Translations under genes and position numbers: made by a program
NCBI GenBank assembly: GCA_028706395.1
Contig: JAQWBL010000005.1
Location: forward strand, 1 to 57,612
DNA length: 57,612 nucleotides
Direction of reading: 5' to 3'
From: Bacilli bacterium
GTDB taxonomy: Bacteria; Bacillota_I; Bacilli_A; RF39; UBA660
Shown here: positions 51,641 to 57,612 of the stretch, piece by piece
Numbering within the stretch: position 1 is the first letter of the stretch
Layout of the letters: every line of letters starts with the position of its first letter
The notes under the pieces: generated by a model
Seen by the model: the letters and a program-made list of their open reading frames with translations, nothing else
What the model was told of the DNA's origin: nothing
The model's database searches: none

Positions 51641-52248
51641 TTAATACTATGTGAAAATGGGCACCCACAATAATGTTGGCGGTATAAATTATATTCTTTT
51701 GATAAACGAATTGATTCTTTGTATCCATTCTTTTTCTTGAAATCTGATACTAAATATTTAATATTATATTTATTTTCAAGAATCTTACCTATTTCATTAA
51801 TCTTATCAGCCTTTTTATATGGACTAACAGTTAATGTCGTAGCAAAATAATCGTAACCATCTTTATTCGCAAGTTTTGCTGTTTCCTCTAACCTCATTTG
51901 ATAGCATTTAAAGCATCTTGTTGAACCTTCCTTTTCTTTTTCTAGTCCTTTTGATAGTTCTAAGAAAACTTTCGGTTCGTAATTACCTTCAATAAAATCA
52001 ATCGGATATTTAGTCGTAACTGTTTTTATTAATTTAATTTGTTCTTTCAAACGTCGTTTATATTCTATATCAGGCATAACATTAGGATTATAAAAAAAGA
52101 CTGTTATTTTAAAATATTGAGATAGGTATAAAAGAACATAACTGCTACATGGAGCACAACAACTATGAAGCAACAATGTCGGCACTTCATTATTTGATGT
52201 TAGTTCATTTATTATCTCATCTAGTTGAAGTTGATAATTTATTTTCAT
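51622..52248 (-). CDS. queH: epoxyqueuosine reductase QueH
   Basis: QueH (DUF208) converts epoxyqueuosine to queuosine in tRNA. The 208-residue protein has the conserved Cys pairs SCCAPC (about 29-34) and STRCFKCYQMRLEETA (about 112-127) for an iron-sulfur cluster plus a catalytic Cys, the FATTLTVSPYKKAD stretch and the C-terminal YRQHYCGCPFS. Length is normal. This is the alternative to QueG, with no sequence similarity to it. It is downstream of spoVIF and apparently has its own TATAAT-type promoter; other queuosine genes are absent from the window. Confidence 0.95.
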   Translation of the reverse strand: MKINYQLQLDEIINELTSNNEVPTLLLHSCCAPCSSYVLLYLSQYFKITVFFYNPNVMPDIEYKRRLKEQIKLIKTVTTKYPIDFIEGNYEPKVFLELSKGLEKEKEGSTRCFKCYQMRLEETAKLANKDGYDYFATTLTVSPYKKADKINEIGKILENKYNIKYLVSDFKKKNGYKESIRLSKEYNLYRQHYCGCPFSHSINEELVK

Positions 52249-52281
52249 ATAATCCCTCCTGTCACTATTATAACATATATA

Positions 52282-52524
52282 TTATATAAGATTATCCAAA
52301 TCCTTTGGTACTTTATCATTAACTACTGCTGAAATGATCTTATTTTCTTTTTCTTTTGAAACTTCTTTACCAGTAAGTTTACCTAGTTCTTGAATAACCT
52401 CTCTTAAAGTTTTTTCATCTTTCATATCATTTTTTTGAAGTTTTTCAGCAAGACCTAAAATAGTCTCCTTATTTATATTGGTTTTATTTTCAATCTTATT
52501 AAAAAAGTTATCTGTAAATTTCAT
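52282..52524 (-). CDS. spoVIF: stage VI sporulation protein F (SpoVIF/YjcC)
   Basis: The 80-residue protein matches the SpoVIF (YjcC) family: NFFNKIENKTNINKETILGLAEKLQ, NDMKDEKTLREVIQELGKLTGKEVSKEKENKII, and the closing NDKVPKDLDNL. B. subtilis SpoVIF (also under sigma-K) is needed for proper coat assembly and germination. It has a sigma-K-like promoter just upstream, so late mother-cell expression is expected. It sits between queH and der. Confidence 0.9.
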   Translation of the reverse strand: MKFTDNFFNKIENKTNINKETILGLAEKLQKNDMKDEKTLREVIQELGKLTGKEVSKEKENKIISAVVNDKVPKDLDNLI

Positions 52525-52543
52525 TAAAAATCCCTCCTACATT

Positions 52544-52571
52544 TATTATATGTTAGAGGGAGTTGTGTGTT
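52544..52571 (-). promoter_or_regulatory. sigma-K-like promoter of spoVIF
   Basis: AACA (52571..52568), 15-base spacer and CATATAATA (52552..52544), agreeing with the sigma-K pattern MACM and CATANNNTA, 20 bases before the spoVIF ATG. The family is known to be sigma-K dependent. Confidence 0.6.
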
Positions 52572-52572
52572 A

Positions 52573-53889
52573 TTATTCTTCACCTTTATTTTTAAATTGG
52601 AGAACAATAGGTGTTCCTTCAAAATCAAATGATTCTCTAATCTTATTTTCAATATAACGTTTATATGAAAAATGGATTAGTCCCTTGCTATTAACTTGAA
52701 TATTAAAAGTTGGCGGTTTGGTACTTACTTGATTTGAAAAATATATTTTTAAACGTTTACCTTTATAAGTTGGCGGTAAGTTTAAATAATAGGCTTCATG
52801 TAATATATCATTAAGTAAACTTGTTTTAATGGTTTGTTTACTATTATTATACACCTTAATAATTTGAGGCATTAATGTATGAATTCTTTTTTTAGTTAAA
52901 GCTGATAAAAAGACAATTGGAGCATAAGGCATAAATTGAAAATTATTACGAATCTCCCTTGTAAAATTTTTAATTTGACCATCCGAATTATCAACTAAAT
53001 CCCATTTATTAACCACTAAAATAACGGCCTTACCTGCTTCAATGGCATAACCAGCAATATGTTTATCATGTTCAATAATACCTTCTTCAGCATTAATAAC
53101 AATCACACAAACATCACTACGATCAATGGCTTTTAGAGACCTAAGTAAACTGTATTTTTCAACATTTTCATAAATTCTTCCTCTTTTTCGCATTCCTGCT
53201 GTATCAATAACAATAAAGTCTTGTCCATGATATGTAAAAGGTGTGTCGATAGCATCACGAGTTGTTCCCGCATAATCACTAACTAAAACACGTTCCTCAT
53301 TAAGTAATGCGTTAACTAAACTACTCTTCCCAACATTAGGTCTCCCAATAATTGAGAACTTTACAATTTCGTCATCTTTCTCTTCTTCATAATATTTATT
53401 AAAATCTTTTGTAAGAGTTTCTAATAAATCATATATTCCACTATTTTGTTCACCACTTACAGGAATATATTCATCAAATCCTAATTCATAAAAATCATAC
53501 ATATTATTCTTATATTCTTTAGTATCACTTTTATTAATAACAACAATTACATCCTTATTAGCTTTTAATAACATATCACGAACAAGATAGTCATTAGATG
53601 ATAGCCCTTCTTTTCCATCAACAACAAAAAGAACAATATCTGCTTCATCAATTGCTAGTTCTGCTTGGACTTTAATAATATCATTAAATTTTTCATCAGA
53701 GTCATCTATTCCACCAGTATCAATTAAATGAAATCGATAATCTCCAAATTCAACATTCCCATATATTCGATCACGAGTAATCCCCGGAATATCTTCAATA
53801 ATAGAAATCTTTTTTCCTACGATGCGATTAAATAAGGTCGATTTTCCAACATTTGGTCGTCCTACAAGCGCTACTACGGGTTTTTTCAT
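52573..53889 (-). CDS. der: ribosome biogenesis GTPase Der (EngA)
   Basis: Der has two tandem GTPase domains and a KH-like C-terminus and is required for 50S subunit assembly. Both G domains are complete: first GRPNVGKST, DTGG, NKSD; second GRPNVGKSS, DTAGMRKRG, NKWD. The C-terminal domain (TYKGKRLKIYFSNQVSTKPPTF) is present. At 438 residues it is normal. ATG 53889 with GAGGTGAATTT is chosen; the longer frame from 53934 has no site. It follows the unknown 163-residue gene by 41 bases. Confidence 0.97.
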   Translation of the reverse strand: MKKPVVALVGRPNVGKSTLFNRIVGKKISIIEDIPGITRDRIYGNVEFGDYRFHLIDTGGIDDSDEKFNDIIKVQAELAIDEADIVLFVVDGKEGLSSNDYLVRDMLLKANKDVIVVINKSDTKEYKNNMYDFYELGFDEYIPVSGEQNSGIYDLLETLTKDFNKYYEEEKDDEIVKFSIIGRPNVGKSSLVNALLNEERVLVSDYAGTTRDAIDTPFTYHGQDFIVIDTAGMRKRGRIYENVEKYSLLRSLKAIDRSDVCVIVINAEEGIIEHDKHIAGYAIEAGKAVILVVNKWDLVDNSDGQIKNFTREIRNNFQFMPYAPIVFLSALTKKRIHTLMPQIIKVYNNSKQTIKTSLLNDILHEAYYLNLPPTYKGKRLKIYFSNQVSTKPPTFNIQVNSKGLIHFSYKRYIENKIRESFDFEGTPIVLQFKNKGEE

Positions 53890-53930
53890 AAATTCACCTC
53901 TTTCTATATAAAAAGTGTATAAATATACAC

Positions 53931-54422
53931 TCAAATAAATATTATTCTGCCCTTATTAATGATTTTATTAACATTTTCGCCATAAATAAGTGTGCTAAAT
54001 TCTAATAATCTTCCCATTTCAATAGATGATATATTAGATATTAATTTCAAATATAATTTTTGCTTATATATATATATAGTTCCATTTTTTAAAAGTTTGT
54101 TTTCTATTGAAAATACATCATCTATCTCATATAAGAAGAAATTAGATTTGTTAATATTCAAATCTAAATCAACTTGACTTTCAAATAAGTAGTCATTTTC
54201 AAAGTCGTGCTTAGAAAGAACTAATACAACTCCATAAAATTTATCATACAATATTTTCAATTCATAACAACCACTTATATCTAATAAAAAGTCATTTTTA
54301 AGTCTAAGTAATATACGGCTAAGGTATTCTTCTAAACTTGAAAGATCATTAATATCAAGTTCATTAGTATATTCCTTATTTAAGTAAACTTGAATTGTAT
54401 CTTTATCAAAAATAATTTTCAC
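53931..54422 (-). CDS. unknown protein between der and engB; weakly MecA-like
   Basis: The 163-residue protein has no signal or membrane segment. I do not recognise it securely. The N-terminal stretch MKIIFDKDTIQVYLNKEYTN and the C-terminal pattern (FFLYEIDDVFSIENKLLKNGTIYIYKQKLYLKLI, then LLEFSTLIYGENVNKI) resemble the adapter MecA: a single 'strand-helix-strand-YKGKYYLxL' unit followed by an 'LLEYGE' helix. MecA targets proteins to ClpCP. The similarity is by eye and weak. It starts at GTG with CAGGTGATACT upstream and lies 46 bases from engB and 41 from der, so it is probably transcribed with both. Confidence 0.7.
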   Translation of the reverse strand: MKIIFDKDTIQVYLNKEYTNELDINDLSSLEEYLSRILLRLKNDFLLDISGCYELKILYDKFYGVVLVLSKHDFENDYLFESQVDLDLNINKSNFFLYEIDDVFSIENKLLKNGTIYIYKQKLYLKLISNISSIEMGRLLEFSTLIYGENVNKIINKGRIIFI

Positions 54423-54468
54423 AGTATCACCTGAAATATTTTATGATTAAAATATTATTTTGGGAGTA

Positions 54469-55050
54469 CTATATAATTCTTTCAATTTTATTGTAGATTT
54501 CTTCTCTTCCTTCTTTAGTAACATTAGAAAAAACAATAAAGTCGTCCCCAAGTACTAAATCGAGTTCGTTTAAAATAAGGTTTCTTTGCTTTTGGTGTGC
54601 TGTTATTCCTACCTTGTCAGCTTTAGTTGCAACAATCGTTACTGGAATCTTATAATACTTTAAAAAGTTATACATCATAATATCATCGTTTGATGGTTTA
54701 TGACGAAAATCAATTAACATAAATACTTGTTTTAATGGGTCACGATTAGTTAAATAATCTTCCATCATTAACCCAAACTTCTTTTGATGCTTCTTAGATA
54801 ATTTAGCATAACCATACCCTGGTGCGTCAACCAAATAAAAATTTTCATTTACTAAATAAAAATTAATGGTCTGAGTCTTACCAGGATTTGATGAAGTACG
54901 GGCATAATTCTTGCGATTTATTATAGTATTTATAAAACTGCTTTTTCCAACATTTGATCTTCCAACCAATAAAAACTCTGGTAATTCATCTGTTGGATAT
55001 TGACTTCTACGAACAGCACTTATAATTATATCTACGCTTTTTATTTTCAT
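54469..55050 (-). CDS. engB: ribosome biogenesis GTPase EngB (YsxC)
   Basis: The 193-residue GTPase has all G motifs: GRSNVGKSSFIN (G1), the SSNPGKTQTINFY stretch (G2 Thr), DAPGYGYAKLSK (G3), TKADK (G4) and FSNVTKEG (G5). It is needed for 50S subunit assembly. ATG 55050 with AAAGGTGG is chosen rather than the upstream ATG at 55080, which lies in the promoter. It starts a three-gene transcript with the unknown gene and der from a perfect promoter. Confidence 0.96.
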   Translation of the reverse strand: MKIKSVDIIISAVRRSQYPTDELPEFLLVGRSNVGKSSFINTIINRKNYARTSSNPGKTQTINFYLVNENFYLVDAPGYGYAKLSKKHQKKFGLMMEDYLTNRDPLKQVFMLIDFRHKPSNDDIMMYNFLKYYKIPVTIVATKADKVGITAHQKQRNLILNELDLVLGDDFIVFSNVTKEGREEIYNKIERII

Positions 55051-55079
55051 AAAACCACCTTTTTTTGCATTGCTTAACA

Positions 55080-55108
55080 ATTATAGCATTATAATAAATA
55101 TTTGTCAA
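55080..55108 (-). promoter_or_regulatory. consensus promoter of the engB operon
   Basis: Perfect TTGACA (55108..55103), 17-base spacer and TATAAT (55085..55080) on the minus strand, beginning where the preceding terminator ends. Confidence 0.92.
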
Positions 55109-55137
55109 AAACAAAAGTAACTGATGTTGTTACTTAT
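55109..55137 (-). terminator. intrinsic terminator ahead of engB
   Basis: On the minus strand AAGTAAC, seven-base loop and GTTACTT followed by TTGTTTTT. It ends the upstream unit of small genes. Confidence 0.8.
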
Positions 55138-55146
55138 TTTTAAATG

Positions 55147-55422
55147 TTATTTTATTAATATTAATCTTTTCTTGGCAGCTTCACGTTCCATAATTTCACA
55201 TAAAACTTCGTTTTTCATTTCAAGGTTAATCATAAATTCGCCAATATGTCGTTTAAGACTATATAATTCTTTTTGATAATATAATAAGAGAAAGTTTCCA
55301 TCTTCCTTTGTTCCATATTGTTTTAACAATTCATATTGATTATTAAGTTCATCAAGTAAAACTTGTTCTGTTTCTAGGACTTCCTTTAATTCTTCTAAAT
55401 ACTGTAATTGTTCCTTATTCAT
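55147..55422 (-). CDS. small coiled-coil protein, unknown
   Basis: The 91-residue protein is entirely helical and charged, with Leu at heptad positions (YLEELKEVLETEQVLLDELNNQYELLKQYG, then YYQKELYSLKRHIGEFMINLEMKNEVLCEIMEREAAKKR). No signal peptide or membrane segment. I recognise no family. It is 18 bases downstream of another small helical gene (55440..55697), and both likely come from one transcript that starts further upstream, so they may form a complex. The ATG has an AAGGAGTAA site. Confidence 0.65.
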   Translation of the reverse strand: MNKEQLQYLEELKEVLETEQVLLDELNNQYELLKQYGTKEDGNFLLLYYQKELYSLKRHIGEFMINLEMKNEVLCEIMEREAAKKRLILIK

Positions 55423-55439
55423 AAATTACTCCTTTAATA

Positions 55440-55697
55440 CTATTTCTTCTTCACTTTCACATATTTTTTTTCTTCTCTAACAAGTATTTCATCAACCAAG
55501 TAATCTTTTTCTTCGGACAGTGTCATTAACCCAACTAAACATCTTTGCATTTGTAATAAATTTTTATTGATTTCCTTCTCTTGACTTAAAAACTCACTTG
55601 CACAATCAACTTCAACAAGTTTAGCAATTAAATCTAAACTATATTCAATATCTAAAAAATGCGTATTTTCTAGTTTTTCATAATGTTCTTTTTTCAT
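55440..55697 (-). CDS. small helical protein, unknown
   Basis: The 85-residue protein is helical and charged (EHYEKLENTHFLDIEYSLDLIAKLVEVDCASEFLSQEKEINKNLLQMQRCLVGLMTLSEEKDYL), with one or two Cys and a basic C-terminal tail (KKYVKVKKK). No family recognised, no signal. It is followed by the coiled-coil gene 55147..55422 18 bases later. Paired tiny helical proteins could be assembly partners. Start: ATG 55697, preceded by GGGGTGAAGT. Confidence 0.6.
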   Translation of the reverse strand: MKKEHYEKLENTHFLDIEYSLDLIAKLVEVDCASEFLSQEKEINKNLLQMQRCLVGLMTLSEEKDYLVDEILVREEKKYVKVKKK

Positions 55698-55728
55698 ACT
55701 TCACCCCATTCAAATACATGACCAAATG

Positions 55729-56223
55729 CTATTTTTTCTCTTCAATAAACTTTAGTCCAGCAGCAATCAATTCTTCAATTGACACACGATTATTATTAAG
55801 TGCATTTTTAACAGTCATCTCTTCTTGGTTATTAAATTTAATAAAAATGGTATGACTTTTTACACAATTAAAATAATAACGATAATATTCTGTCTCGTAA
55901 ATTTGTTCCATCGCTTCCGAACAATTTTTAGGAGTCTTATCAACTATCATAAACCCCAATTCCGTTGAAACTGTTTTTTGGTAAAACCAAGAACCAAATT
56001 TTACATAAACATCATGGTCTAATGCACCTTTATAAGATACTCCGGGTTTTCTTATCATTTTATATCCTAAACCATAGTAATCAATTTCAGGTCCACTTTT
56101 ATCAATTTGAGCAATCATGAAAATGGGCATTTTATCTTTTAAAACACGATTATAATCAATTATTCCGGTAACAAAACCTATACAAATAAGACCTATAATA
56201 TAAATGCCAACTTTTTTTATCAT
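55729..56223 (-). CDS. membrane-anchored small protein, unknown
   Basis: The 164-residue protein has an N-terminal membrane anchor (about 3-22) and an extracytoplasmic domain of about 140 residues with DYYGLGYKMIRKPGVSYKGALDHDVYVKFGSWF and two Cys (NCSEAM, FNCVKSH) that might pair. I do not recognise a family; the tandem YGLGYKMI-type and VKFGSWF strands suggest a beta-rich fold. It lies 17 bases after the AbiEii-like gene and before the small helical genes, so it is probably part of the same unit. Confidence 0.65.
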   Translation of the reverse strand: MIKKVGIYIIGLICIGFVTGIIDYNRVLKDKMPIFMIAQIDKSGPEIDYYGLGYKMIRKPGVSYKGALDHDVYVKFGSWFYQKTVSTELGFMIVDKTPKNCSEAMEQIYETEYYRYYFNCVKSHTIFIKFNNQEEMTVKNALNNNRVSIEELIAAGLKFIEEKK

Positions 56224-56239
56224 AACTCACGTCCTTTGT

Positions 56240-57061
56240 TTACTTCAATCTTCTCCCACGTAGTGCTTCATTGGTGTGATTAACTGTTTCTTCAAATGTA
56301 ACATCTTTATTAAATTCATATTTTCGGCTATCTGTTTCCCAACCTTTTTTATTGTTTTCAATAAACTTTTGATCAAATAAATTCCCGCCAAATTGATATT
56401 GATTTAAAAACTCATCATTAATAACTTTTTCATTTAAGAAATCAGTCACTTTATCAATATCAACATTACCTAATTTTAATATCGAATATATATCATAAAA
56501 ATCTTTGAATCTTCTAAATTGTTTACCAAGTCGATTATGTAGTTGTAAATTTAAAAAGCAAATATAAAGCTTATTGGAAAAATGTTCTTCAAGTGAAATT
56601 GAATTAACATTAAATGGAATGTCTTTTGTAAATAATTTTGGAAGTTCCCTTTTATCAATATCTAAATTTTCTTCCTTTTTCATATCTATTTTAATCAAAT
56701 GTTCAATATTATCAAAGTGACATAAGATATGATAATTAATAGTAGCATTAGTTGTTACAAAGCGTTGTTTTATTTCAAATTTTATATCATCCTTTTTTGA
56801 TATTGTCTGATCAATCATATCACTTGCATCACCAATATTTTCAAATGTAACAATATCAATATCAGTTAATGGTCTAGTAAATTGTTTTAAAGTAGAAAAT
56901 TGTGAAAAACTTCCTTTTAGAGCGAAAATTTCGGTATTACTATATAAACGCTCCAAAAAGCTTCTACAAAAATAATAATTGTAAGCATAATTAGAATGCA
57001 TTGGATTATTCCTTACTTCCTTTTGAATGTACCCTTTTAATTTATTACCGTTTTCAAACAT
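56240..57061 (-). CDS. AbiEii/AbiGii-type nucleotidyltransferase, toxin-like
   Basis: The 273-residue protein fits the AbiEii/AbiGii toxin family (a nucleotidyltransferase that modifies tRNA or other targets): FALKGSFSQFSTL (about 42-54, where the family has the KGG[ST]AL motif), RPLTDIDIVT (about 58-67; the catalytic Asp-x-Asp pair) and the FRRFKDFYDIYSI stretch (about 188-200). KGSFS in place of KGGTAL is a divergence. The usual antitoxin (an AbiEi-like helix-turn-helix protein) is not next to it within the window. An AGGGGAGA site precedes the ATG. It might be a solitary or domesticated relative. Confidence 0.8.
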   Translation of the reverse strand: MFENGNKLKGYIQKEVRNNPMHSNYAYNYYFCRSFLERLYSNTEIFALKGSFSQFSTLKQFTRPLTDIDIVTFENIGDASDMIDQTISKKDDIKFEIKQRFVTTNATINYHILCHFDNIEHLIKIDMKKEENLDIDKRELPKLFTKDIPFNVNSISLEEHFSNKLYICFLNLQLHNRLGKQFRRFKDFYDIYSILKLGNVDIDKVTDFLNEKVINDEFLNQYQFGGNLFDQKFIENNKKGWETDSRKYEFNKDVTFEETVNHTNEALRGRRLK

Positions 57062-57118
57062 ATAAATCTCCCCTACATACTATATTTTTATTATCCCATA
57101 AATCATTTTAATAACAAA

Positions 57119-57610
57119 TTATTTAATATTCAATATAATCCCCTTTTCACAGTAATTATAAAACTCATTACACGAAATATTGTATTTTGTATTTTCATAT
57201 TCGTATATATATAAATTATCAATATTAATCGGTAATATTAATTGATCACTTATGAATTTCTCCCTAATATCATTTATTAATTGTTCTAATGTTTCATATT
57301 CATAAATACCTCTATACCTTTCCCATGAATGTTCAAACCAATGGTATTTATCATTCTCAAAAAAAACAAGAAAAGTATGAGTAGGACAACTAGTGTTATT
57401 ATAATAAACCATGAAATAGGTTTTACATTTAATATTTTCTTTATTAAAATAATATCTTTCCAATTCCACTTGATCCCAACATACCCCTATTTTGCTAATT
57501 ATTAATTCACTAGGTGATTGAAGTTGATAAATATTGGAAAACTCATCACCAATTTTCTCATGCTTATTATTATCTTTATCAACATATCCATATATTATAT
57601 CATCCATCAA
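57119..57610 (-). CDS. transglutaminase-like cysteine domain protein, probably truncated at the window edge
   Basis: The visible 163 residues show a transglutaminase/protease-like core: a Cys in IGVCWDQVELERYYF (about 42-56), a His in CPTHTFLVFF (about 75-84) and EHSW as the acidic/His partner. The apparent ATG at 57610 is two bases from the window end, and the usual N-terminus of such proteins is longer, so the true start may be outside. No signal sequence is visible. It is 57 bases upstream of the AbiEii-like gene. This is the third unrelated transglutaminase-like protein in the window (also 11163..12395 and 20771..21709). Confidence 0.65.
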   Translation of the reverse strand: MMDDIIYGYVDKDNNKHEKIGDEFSNIYQLQSPSELIISKIGVCWDQVELERYYFNKENIKCKTYFMVYYNNTSCPTHTFLVFFENDKYHWFEHSWERYRGIYEYETLEQLINDIREKFISDQLILPINIDNLYIYEYENTKYNISCNEFYNYCEKGIILNIK

Positions 57611-57612
57611 TT

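Noticed and set aside
1-57612. Mycoplasma-type code (TGA read as Trp)
   Set aside because: TGA ends several genes in the right place, for example the GH16 and lipoprotein genes, and Trp is encoded by TGG.

Overview
The window is strongly AT-rich DNA from a low-GC Gram-positive bacterium (Bacillota, Bacilli or Erysipelotrichia-like). The evidence is gene content and gene order: infC-rpmI-rplT, rodZ-pgsA-recA-rny, gpsB-rnpB, recU-ponA, dnaD-nth, spoIVA-hup and gpr-spoIIP-115aa gene (the yqxA place) with a divergent rpsT are all Bacillus-type neighbourhoods. The organism looks endospore-forming: gpr, spoIIP, spoIVA, spoVIF, sspI and a KinB-like sensor kinase are present, along with promoters resembling sigma-E, sigma-G and sigma-K types. 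It makes peptidoglycan (mraY, two murE, SEDS protein, class A PBP, gpsB) and carries the oxygen-sensitive ribonucleotide reductase NrdDG, which suggests an anaerobe. TGA is used as an ordinary stop codon, so the Mycoplasma code does not apply. No rRNA, tRNA, CRISPR array, prophage or IS element was recognised.

Layout. 1-3.6 kb: lipoprotein, YgjP-like metallopeptidase, a shortened DUF2207-type membrane protein and a YfcC-type transporter. 3.6-9.7 kb: mraY and two different murE genes, then clpB under a perfect CIRCE operator. 9.7-12.9 kb: an unusual three-gene set (HAD nucleotidase, LRR-transglutaminase, HD-domain protein). 13-14.5 kb: infC-rpmI-rplT with an L20-type leader, an attenuator and a probable AUC start codon. 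14.6-25.2 kb: spore-related genes mixed with LemA/DUF2207, rpsT, a sensor kinase, a catalytically dead PTS EIIB-like membrane protein, a SEDS protein and an unknown gene. 25.2-29.4 kb: two large prepilin-like adhesins that are paralogues, including their promoters. 29.4-32.4 kb: nrdDG. 32.8-38.7 kb: degenerate deacetylase, Tyr-rich candidate coat protein, rny, recA with an SOS box, pgsA, rodZ, rnpB, gpsB. 38.8-43.1 kb: a surface protein and a divergent three-gene exopolysaccharide operon (GH16, GT2 synthase, deacetylase). 43.3-49.6 kb: recU-pbp1A facing nth-dnaD-cca-hup. 50-55 kb: spoIVA, queH, spoVIF, der, an unknown gene and engB. 55.1-57.6 kb: accessory small genes, an AbiEii-like nucleotidyltransferase and a transglutaminase-like protein cut by or near the window edge.

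How it fits together. Most of the window is housekeeping and sporulation functions with strong TTGACA/TATAAT-type promoters and many hairpin-T-run terminators, which divide it into short operons. The most unusual parts are the twin MurE ligases with different amino-acid-binding loops, the GH16-GT2-deacetylase exopolysaccharide operon, the LRR-transglutaminase/HD gene set, the membrane-tethered dead EIIB domain, the C-terminally extended L20, and a few small unexplained transcripts. Product calls come from reading motifs by eye; no database search was run.
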